9,688 bases of DNA from an uncultured Bacilli bacterium (lineage in GTDB: Bacteria > Bacillota_I > Bacilli_A > RF39 > UBA660): contig CAKPAK010000051.1 in NCBI GenBank assembly GCA_934132915.1, positions 1-9,688 of the forward strand, written 5' to 3'. How positions within the stretch are numbered: the first letter of the stretch is position 1; the number at the start of each line of letters is the position of its first letter. The notes under the pieces are model-generated. The model was not told the DNA's origin. It saw nothing but the letters and a program-made list of their open reading frames with translations, and did not search any database. This document shows positions 1 to 4,229 of the stretch, in pieces. Position numbers and translations under genes: made by a program.

Positions 1-49
1 ATGTAATTAAACATACAAATGAAATTAATACAATCGATTTAATTTTCAT
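1..49 (-). CDS. 5' end of an unidentified gene, probably exported or membrane protein (partial)
   Basis: Reading leftward from an ATG at 47-49, 16 codons are visible before the window ends: M-K-I-K-S-I-V-L-I-S-F-V-C-L-I-T. Two lysines followed by a run of hydrophobic residues is the classic start of a signal peptide or a first membrane segment. A cysteine at position 13 could be a lipoprotein cysteine, but too little is seen to say. The start is supported by a strong ribosome binding site, GGAGAGGTG, just upstream (53-61). A tiny frame, ATG at 69-71 (M-K-M-E-R-C-L), ends with its TGA overlapping this ATG, so the two could be translationally coupled. The gene lies downstream of the rpmE terminator and so should have its own promoter. 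Function unknown. Confidence 0.6.
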   Translation of the reverse strand, partial: MKIKSIVLISFVCLIT

Positions 50-126
50 AAACACCTCTCCATTTTCATCTTTAAAACTCACCTAATAAATTCTTTATAG
101 ATAAATCACCTTCCCTATTTAACACA

Positions 127-135
127 ATAATATCA
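127..135 (-). promoter_or_regulatory. possible extended -10 promoter for the gene at 1-49
   Basis: On the minus strand TGATATTAT (TG, one base, then TATTAT at 127-132) resembles an extended -10 element about 75 bases upstream of the partial gene. No convincing -35 is seen 17 bases further up. The assignment rests mainly on position, because the rpmE terminator to the right would block read-through. Confidence 0.25.
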
Positions 136-200
136 TATTAAAAGTTAAAAGTATATAATTCTATAGTAAAAAAGAGTAAATTTCCTTCGCAATAAATTTT

Positions 201-209
201 TGATATAAT
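201..209 (+). promoter_or_regulatory. plus-strand extended -10 promoter
   Basis: The sequence TGATATAAT is a perfect extended -10 (TGnTATAAT; hexamer at 204-209). The -35 position (181-186, TTTCCT) is weak, which extended -10 promoters tolerate. It is the only good plus-strand promoter seen in the window. It would start RNA near 216, just ahead of an AAGGTGG and a tiny open frame. Confidence 0.4.
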
Positions 210-236
210 TACTATATGATAAGGTGGTCTGTAGTA

Positions 237-263
237 ATGAATAGAAAACAAAGAAGAGAATAA
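237..263 (+). CDS. 8-codon open reading frame, leader peptide or gene remnant
   Basis: An ATG at 237 opens a frame M-N-R-K-Q-R-R-E followed by TAA. It has a ribosome-binding-like AAGGTGG at 221-227 and sits behind the extended -10 promoter at 201-209. The peptide is highly basic. It runs convergently into the end of rpmE, and its stop codon abuts the rpmE terminator hairpin, which would also fold in a plus-strand transcript. It could be a minimal leader ORF, the surviving first codons of a deleted gene, or chance. I do not recognise it. Confidence 0.2.
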   Translation: MNRKQRRE

Positions 264-290
264 AAAAAGAAACCATTATTTAGTTTCTTT
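262..290 (-). terminator. rho-independent terminator of rpmE, overlapping its stop codon
   Basis: On the minus strand AAAGAAAC (283-290) pairs perfectly with GTTTCTTT (266-273) around a 9-nt loop, and a run of T follows (complement of 262-265). The rpmE stop codon (276-278) lies inside the loop, so the last codons of the gene form the 5' arm of the hairpin. The stem also forms on the plus strand but there the following T run is short, so termination should be mainly leftward. Confidence 0.7.
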
Positions 291-488
291 ATCAAATCCA
301 TACTTTTTATTAAACTTCTCTACTTGACCTTTCTTACTAGATAAATTTTGTTTACCAGTATAAAAAGGATGACACATAGAACATACTTCAACATGAATCT
401 TATCTTTTGTAGACATCGTCTTAAAAGTATTTCCACAAGCACAAGTAACAGTAGCTTCTACATAATTTGGATGAATATTCTTTTTCAT
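276..488 (-). CDS. rpmE: 50S ribosomal protein L31 (zinc-binding type)
   Basis: This 70-residue protein is L31, a small protein of the large ribosomal subunit located near the central protuberance and the subunit bridge. It starts MKKNIHPNY and has the four zinc ligands of the C+ (type A) form: Cys16 and Cys18 in C-A-C-G, then Cys36 and Cys39 in C-S-M-C, followed by the family signature HPFYTGKQ. Length is normal for the family. A GGGAGAGAG ribosome binding site lies 3 bases before the ATG at 486-488. The gene has its own promoter (544-572) and terminator (262-290), so it is probably a single-gene transcript. The zinc-type paralogue is usually the one used when zinc is sufficient; a zinc-free paralogue, if any, is not in this window. 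Confidence 0.97.
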   Translation of the reverse strand: MKKNIHPNYVEATVTCACGNTFKTMSTKDKIHVEVCSMCHPFYTGKQNLSSKKGQVEKFNKKYGFDKETK

Positions 489-504
489 AGTCTCTCTCCC
501 TTCG

Positions 505-522
505 CCATGACCAACGTCATAG
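505..522 (-). promoter_or_regulatory. hairpin in the rpmE leader
   Basis: In the rpmE 5' untranslated RNA, CTATGAC (516-522) pairs with GTCATGG (505-511) across a GTTG loop. This gives a 7-bp stem with one G-U, ending only a few bases before the GGGAG ribosome binding site. The same strand offers a competing pairing of AACGT (535-539) with ACGTT (513-517), which uses part of the hairpin. Leader RNAs controlling L31 by autoregulation have been proposed in Firmicutes. Matching this leader to that model is inference. Confidence 0.4.
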
Positions 523-543
523 ATAATATAAATTACGTTCCTT

Positions 544-572
544 ATTATATCAATAATTAACTATCTTTTCAA
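544..572 (-). promoter_or_regulatory. sigma-A promoter of rpmE
   Basis: Minus-strand TTGAAA (567-572), a 17-bp spacer, and TATAAT (544-549) preceded by TG one base away. This is a near-consensus extended promoter. Transcription would begin near 537, giving a leader of about 49 nt. The promoter begins about 15 bases past the murA stop codon, so rpmE can be expressed independently of murA. Confidence 0.75.
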
Positions 573-587
573 CCATTTTTCAAAAAT

Positions 588-1841
588 TTAGTCAACAATT
601 TCAATATGAGCACCAACATTTTTCAACTTACCAACAATATCCTCATATCCCCTTAAAATATGATCAACATTATCAATCACAGTTACACCATCAGCAATAA
701 GACCACAGATCACCATTGAAGCACCACCTCTTAAATCAGTCGCAACAACATTTTTTCCTACTAACTTACTCTTACCATAAATCGTTGCAAATTGTGCATC
801 ATTAACACAAATATTTGCCCCCATTTTAACCGTATCCGAAATATTCATAAAACGATTCTCATACATCGTCTCTTCAATATGACTAATACCATGACAACTA
901 ACCAAAAACGGAACTAATACTTGTTGTAAATCAGTTGGAAAACCAGGATATCCCATCGTCTTAATATCAATAGAATGATACTCCGTTACTTCATCGACTT
1001 GAACATAATTTTTTCCAACCCTCAAATGAACACCAGCCTCTTCTAATTTAGAAGTCAAACTTTCAATATGTGCAGGAACAAGACCACTTACTCTAAGCCC
1101 TTGCCCCAACAATGCAGCAATAATCACATACGTTCCAGCCTCTATCATATCTGGAACTACAGAATATTTTGTCCCATGAAGAGAATCTACCCCAATAATT
1201 TCTATCTTACTAGTACCCTGTCCACTAATTCGAGCACCCATTTGATTAAGCATATTAGCAACATCTACAATATGAGGTTCTCGAGCCGCGTTATCAATAA
1301 CGGTCTTTCCCTTTGCAAGAACAGCCGCTAACATAATATTAATCGTAGCGCCGACACTAGGAACATCTAAAAAAATATCATCCCCAATTAACTTATCCGC
1401 ATAAATGGTAAAGTTGCCATCTTCTTCTAAAACGGTAGCACCTAACTTCTCAAATCCCTTTAAATGCAAATTAATTGGCCTCTCTCCAATAGAACATCCA
1501 CCAGGAAAACACATCTTAACTCTCTTATACTTTCCAAGCAATGCCCCCATAAAATAATAAGAAGCCCTAAGTTTCGAAGATAAATCACAAGGAATAACGG
1601 CATTCACCATCTGACTACTATCCACCATAAGAGAATGATCATGATAAGAAACTTTACATCCTAAAGAACTTAAAATATCTTCTAAAGCCCCAATATCACT
1701 AATATTAGGAACATTCTCCAAAAAAACCTCTTCCCCACACAAAATAGAAGCCGGAATTAAAGCAACAGCACTATTTTTAGCACCACCGATCGGTATCTCA
1801 CCAACTAAAGAATATCCTCCTTCAATAACGATTTTTGACAT
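588..1841 (-). CDS. murA: UDP-N-acetylglucosamine 1-carboxyvinyltransferase
   Basis: MurA transfers enolpyruvate from phosphoenolpyruvate to UDP-GlcNAc in the cytoplasm, the first committed step of peptidoglycan synthesis. The 417-aa length is normal. Visible hallmarks are the Lys22-Asn23 pair in G-G-A-K-N-S, the catalytic loop P-G-G-C-S-I-G-x-R-P with Cys116 (the fosfomycin-reactive cysteine), Asp304 in F-P-T-D-L-Q, and Arg371 in D-L-R-G-G-A-S. The start is the ATG at 1839-1841 with AGGAGTGAT just upstream; an in-frame ATG further out (1925) would place translated sequence over the promoter and has no family support. Many Bacillota carry two murA paralogues. The location beside rpmE parallels murZ (murAB) of Bacillus subtilis, which lies near rho and rpmE, but one window cannot show whether a second copy exists. 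Confidence 0.97.
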   Translation of the reverse strand: MSKIVIEGGYSLVGEIPIGGAKNSAVALIPASILCGEEVFLENVPNISDIGALEDILSSLGCKVSYHDHSLMVDSSQMVNAVIPCDLSSKLRASYYFMGALLGKYKRVKMCFPGGCSIGERPINLHLKGFEKLGATVLEEDGNFTIYADKLIGDDIFLDVPSVGATINIMLAAVLAKGKTVIDNAAREPHIVDVANMLNQMGARISGQGTSKIEIIGVDSLHGTKYSVVPDMIEAGTYVIIAALLGQGLRVSGLVPAHIESLTSKLEEAGVHLRVGKNYVQVDEVTEYHSIDIKTMGYPGFPTDLQQVLVPFLVSCHGISHIEETMYENRFMNISDTVKMGANICVNDAQFATIYGKSKLVGKNVVATDLRGGASMVICGLIADGVTVIDNVDHILRGYEDIVGKLKNVGAHIEIVD

Positions 1842-1882
1842 ATTTATCACTCCTACCTTATTATAATAAAGTTTCCAAACAA

Positions 1883-1898
1883 AGTTCCCAACCGAACT
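1883..1898 (-). other. small hairpin in murA 5' UTR
   Basis: AGTTC (1894-1898) and GAACT (1883-1887) form a 5-bp stem around a GGTTGG loop in the roughly 67-nt leader of murA. It is too short and has no following T run, so it is not a terminator; any regulatory role is unproven. Confidence 0.2.
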
Positions 1899-1915
1899 CA
1901 AATAAAGACTATAAT

Positions 1916-1944
1916 ATAGTATCAAAACCTAAAGTATTCGTCAA
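1916..1944 (-). promoter_or_regulatory. sigma-A promoter of murA
   Basis: Minus-strand TTGACG (1939-1944), a 17-bp spacer, and TACTAT (1916-1921) with an upstream TG one base away form a strong extended promoter. Predicted transcription start is near 1908, leaving about 67 nt of leader before the murA ATG. Confidence 0.7.
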
Positions 1945-2018
1945 CTTTTTCTATCACCATTGTATCACTTGAAAAAGAAAAAACATCTATTTTACAAAAA
2001 TTTTACACTGAAAAAGAG

Positions 2019-2038
2019 AATATTTACATCAAAATATT
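2019..2038 (-). terminator. weak terminator candidate after mntP
   Basis: Thirteen bases past the mntP stop, AAATATT-like arms (AATATTT at 2032-2038 and AAATATT at 2019-2025) form a 7-bp stem made only of A-T pairs. It is followed on the minus strand by CTCTTTTT. The absence of G-C pairs makes it a poor terminator on its own; it is listed because no better end is visible for the spoIIR-mntP transcript. Confidence 0.25.
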
Positions 2039-2050
2039 TAAATTTATTAT

Positions 2051-2584
2051 CTAAAAAATATAACATCCACCCAAAGTAATCATGACAATACTTCCCACTA
2101 TAGTTGCAAGCTTACCAAACCTATCACTAAAATAACTCCCAATCTTCAATCCCAAATAAGTAAAAATACTACTAAATAACATAAAAATACTAGAAATCAT
2201 CAAATAATTATTACTAATAGAAGACATCCCTATTCCAGTCGTTAAACTATCAATACTAACCGAAAAACCAAATAACAAAAAAGGAACAAACCCAATAAGT
2301 ATTTTTCGTTCTTGTTCTCGAAAACTGGACCAAAACATCTCTCCCCCAATCAAACCAAAAATAATACCAACAATAAAATTAGAATCAACAACAATATAGT
2401 GAAATATCATATTTCCAAAAAAAAGACCAATAATCGGCATAAAAAAATGAAACAATCCCACAATCAAAGATAAAAGAAATTCATCCTTTCTCGTTAATCC
2501 ATACATTCCATAAACCAAAGCCAAAGAAAAAGCATCCATCGACAAACTAATTCCAATTAAAAGACAAATTAAAAAAGCATTCAC
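2051..2584 (-). CDS. mntP: manganese efflux pump, MntP family
   Basis: MntP is a small inner-membrane exporter that removes excess Mn2+. The 177-aa protein is almost entirely hydrophobic with about six membrane segments arranged as two inverted halves. Each half carries the acidic signature: S-M-D-A-F near residue 17 and S-V-S-I-D-S near the middle. V-G-L-F-H-F-F-M-P also matches Bacillus MntP (YwlD), as does G-G-x-M-x-x-x-S-F. Start choice: the ATG at 2597-2599 has no ribosome binding site, whereas GGGTGAT downstream of it sits 6 bases before a GTG at 2582-2584, giving a start M-N-A-F that mirrors relatives; the ATG would add five residues. It begins about 46 bases after spoIIR and is probably cotranscribed with it. 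YtaF-like sporulation membrane proteins are related, but the adjacency to spoIIR, as in Bacillus subtilis, favours MntP. Confidence 0.85.
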   Translation of the reverse strand: MNAFLICLLIGISLSMDAFSLALVYGMYGLTRKDEFLLSLIVGLFHFFMPIIGLFFGNMIFHYIVVDSNFIVGIIFGLIGGEMFWSSFREQERKILIGFVPFLLFGFSVSIDSLTTGIGMSSISNNYLMISSIFMLFSSIFTYLGLKIGSYFSDRFGKLATIVGSIVMITLGGCYIF

Positions 2585-2630
2585 AACATGATCACCCATT
2601 AAATCATATTATAAATGTACGATACCTATT

Positions 2631-3170
2631 CTACGAAAAAAACTTCTCTAACATTTTTACTACAAAAAACTGATATTCAACATCACCTGTTGTATTCTCA
2701 TCAGCCTCTAGCAAACACAAAGGAGGAAACAAAACACACCACCAATTATCTCCCTTTCCCTCACCAATCGTTACTACTAAAGATTCATATGCCCCCGCTT
2801 CATAATGCACTCCCCGATAATCCTTTTCAGGAAAATAATTGTCCCCAAAATGAATAATGAAATTTTGATGATAATCATTATCCAAAAATAATGTCTCTAC
2901 TCCATGATTCAAATCATTTAAACTATTTTGAATAATATTCCTAGCCTCTTTTACATCCTTAGCATTCAATAATTTTGGTGATATTGAAGTTTCAATATAT
3001 TTTTTTACCTTCATTTTCATACTTTGATCATATATTTGATTAGAATTTGCTATCACCCGCACCCGAATCGCTGCTTCTGGAATAACAATCTCATCCATAT
3101 CCGCATTAACATTTACATACATTATAATTGCAACAACCGCAAGCAATACAAAAAAGAAAATTTTTTTCAT
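2631..3170 (-). CDS. spoIIR: stage II sporulation protein R
   Basis: SpoIIR is made in the forespore under sigma-F, is exported to the intermembrane space, and triggers the membrane protease SpoIIGA in the mother cell to cleave pro-sigma-E. The 179-aa protein has an N-terminal signal or anchor segment (about residues 4-20), then the family motifs I-R-V-R-V-I-A-N-S (35-43) and N-W-W-C-V-L-F-P-P-L-C (142-152). It ends soon after the second motif, so it lacks the long C-terminal tail of the Bacillus subtilis protein. The start is the ATG at 3168-3170, with AAGGGTGAT 7 bases upstream; an in-frame start at 3248 would bury the signal sequence behind 26 extra residues. Its presence is the best evidence that the host forms endospores or descends from a spore-former. 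Confidence 0.95.
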   Translation of the reverse strand: MKKIFFFVLLAVVAIIMYVNVNADMDEIVIPEAAIRVRVIANSNQIYDQSMKMKVKKYIETSISPKLLNAKDVKEARNIIQNSLNDLNHGVETLFLDNDYHQNFIIHFGDNYFPEKDYRGVHYEAGAYESLVVTIGEGKGDNWWCVLFPPLCLLEADENTTGDVEYQFFVVKMLEKFFS

Positions 3171-3194
3171 AAAAATATCACCCTTTCTAATTCC

Positions 3195-3223
3195 ATCATG
3201 TACAATATTTTCAATAATTATAC
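3195..3223 (-). promoter_or_regulatory. sigma-F-like promoter candidate for spoIIR
   Basis: Minus-strand GTATA (3219-3223) matches the sigma-F/sigma-G -35 consensus GYATA. Exactly 15 bases later GTACATGAT (3195-3203) matches the invariant G, A and T of the sigma-F -10 pattern (GGnnAnAnT) at three of five fixed positions. Predicted start near 3188 leaves just enough leader for the ribosome binding site. spoIIR is a known sigma-F gene, so the placement is expected. A competing reading is sigma-A, using TATAAT at 3217-3222, but no good -35 stands 17 bases above it. Confidence 0.35.
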
Positions 3224-3436
3224 AAAATAAAGAACGTAAAAATAACAATTCAGAATTCCAACAAAAAATACATTCAACTTTTTAGACTTTTCCAAAATTG
3301 ATAAACACAAAAAAAATTCCACCTAAAATATTAGATCGAATTTTCAACATATCTTATTTCTTAAAAATCTAGAAAAAAACACTAATTAAAATGAAACAAT
3401 TTTTAAAAATTCTTCAATCAACAAGAAAGAAACTTA

Positions 3437-3472
3437 TCACAAATACTTTTTACTAAATTCATCCAAATCCAA
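3437..3472 (-). pseudogene. start of a truncated gene or mini-ORF with a perfect Shine-Dalgarno
   Basis: AGGAGGT at 3479-3485 is the best ribosome binding site in the window, and 6 bases later a TTG starts M-D-L-D-E-F-S-K-K-Y-L, ending at TGA with TAA immediately after. Such a signal in front of only 11 codons suggests either the surviving head of a decayed gene or a very small peptide. An alternative reading joins this frame to the open frame upstream through a run of seven T on the minus strand (about 3486-3492): one extra T would give a continuous reading of about 48 codons. Neither version is recognisable as a known family. Confidence 0.3.
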
Positions 3473-3500
3473 AAATTTACCTCCTAAAAAAATTTTCTTA

Positions 3501-3581
3501 TCACTTCCCCATTACTTCCTCTAAAAAAATATCCGTTAAATCTAAAATCACTCTTAAATAAATGATAAAATCCAAAATCAC
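3501..3581 (-). CDS. possible 26-aa peptide coupled to the 197-aa gene
   Basis: A GTG five bases past the stop of the 197-aa gene opens a 26-codon frame rich in hydrophobic and acidic residues, with two V/M-I-L-D segments encoded by an imperfect DNA repeat. An AAGGA within the end of the upstream gene could serve as its ribosome binding site. It could be a real small amphipathic peptide, or part of decayed coding sequence, since the next reading phase is open as well. Confidence 0.2.
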   Translation of the reverse strand: MILDFIIYLRVILDLTDIFLEEVMGK

Positions 3582-3586
3582 TTCAT

Positions 3587-4180
3587 TTAATCCTTCTTCC
3601 GAACTAAAAATTTCTGTTTCTGATCAACAATAATATGGTAAGATGAAAAACAAAAATTTAAATAATCTTCATAATCAATAGGATCGATCATCACATTTCC
3701 AGAATAATACTCCAAAATCGCTTCCATACGAAAAAGAATTAAAGAATTAACGCCAAAAGAAGAAAATAAATTTACCGTTCTCCCATCTAAAGAGTCCATT
3801 AAAGAATTAATATTGATATATATTCCGTCCCACTCTTTACTCAATTCCTCAAAACTAAATCTTCCATGAACATCCCCATAACACCGAACTAACTCGTCAT
3901 AATCTCCTTTTGACATAAGAGAATATATTTTCGCATCATCATCCACATCAACGACCGCACAAGGTTGACAAAAAGGACTATCCCCTCGATTCTTATAAAA
4001 TAAAATATTAGGATGACTTAAAATATAATCAACCCATTCATTATAAAAAGGATATTTTATATCATAACGAGTCAACCATAAACCACCACTCGGCTTAATA
4101 CTTCCATTCAATTTAGAGTCCGCAATTTCACGAAATAAATCTTCTCTAATTTCTCTTGTTCCAACAGTTAAATAATACAT
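3587..4180 (-). CDS. uncharacterised 197-aa cytoplasmic protein
   Basis: I cannot assign a family. The protein has no signal peptide or membrane segment. Its N-terminal third contains K-P-S-G-G-L-W (29-35) followed by Y-N-E-W (46-49), and a later part reads S-F-E-E-L-S-K-E-W-D-G-I-Y-I (108-121) with S-F-G-V-N-S-L-I-L-F (140-149). From memory this spacing (KPxGxLW...W, then a W/Y-D-G-I segment) resembles a family of hypothetical proteins found in bacteria and phages, perhaps with an ADP-ribosyltransferase-like fold; that is a guess. C-P-like C71/C74 (C-Q-P-C) is notable. Start: ATG at 4178-4180 is 10 bases after GGGGG; an upstream TTG (4181-4183) has better spacing and would add one residue. 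It follows the P-type ATPase by about 49 bases, so the two are probably cotranscribed. Confidence 0.6.
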   Translation of the reverse strand: MYYLTVGTREIREDLFREIADSKLNGSIKPSGGLWLTRYDIKYPFYNEWVDYILSHPNILFYKNRGDSPFCQPCAVVDVDDDAKIYSLMSKGDYDELVRCYGDVHGRFSFEELSKEWDGIYININSLMDSLDGRTVNLFSSFGVNSLILFRMEAILEYYSGNVMIDPIDYEDYLNFCFSSYHIIVDQKQKFLVRKKD

Positions 4181-4206
4181 CAATCATTTTCCCCCTTTCC
4201 AAATAC

Positions 4207-4218
4207 TGAATCCATTCA
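4207..4218. other. 12-bp dyad between the ATPase and the 197-aa gene
   Basis: TGAAT-CC-ATTCA is an inverted repeat with two central bases. The stem is too short for a terminator and no T run follows. It could be a small regulatory or processing site, or chance in AT-rich sequence. Confidence 0.15.
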
Positions 4219-4229
4219 AAGATAAAATT

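Larger units (their letters stand above)
3249..3586 (-). other. AT-rich spacer between the 197-aa gene and spoIIR, with broken or tiny frames
   Basis: No full-length gene is visible in either strand. On the minus strand the part nearest the 197-aa gene contains three short coding-like pieces: GTG at 3579-3581 opening 26 codons to a TGA at 3501-3503; an overlapping frame in the next phase, open from about 3579 down to a TAG near 3488; and a TTG at 3470-3472 with a perfect AGGAGGT (3479-3485) opening only 11 codons. Two similar 17-base segments (around 3541-3556 and 3565-3581) form an imperfect tandem repeat. From 3249 to about 3430 only a 22-codon frame without ribosome binding site (3282-3350) and an A/T palindrome (3398-3411) are seen. 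Confidence 0.5.

Noticed and set aside
348..560. Plus-strand 70-codon frame over rpmE
   Set aside because: Antisense shadow of rpmE, without ribosome binding site or protein-like character.
1842..1925. Longer murA start at 1925
   Set aside because: It would translate the leader and promoter region, lacks a ribosome binding site, and adds residues not found in MurA.
2615..2857. Plus-strand 80-codon frame over the end of spoIIR
   Set aside because: It lies antisense to a clear spoIIR, is rich in Thr/His/Pro from the A/C-rich strand, and has no initiation signal.
3171..3248. Longer spoIIR start at 3248
   Set aside because: It puts 26 residues before the signal sequence and overlaps the promoter candidate; the ATG at 3170 has the ribosome binding site.
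3398..3411. Palindrome AATTTTTAAAAATT as a terminator
   Set aside because: It has no loop, no G-C pairs and no clean T run; expected by chance in AT-rich DNA.
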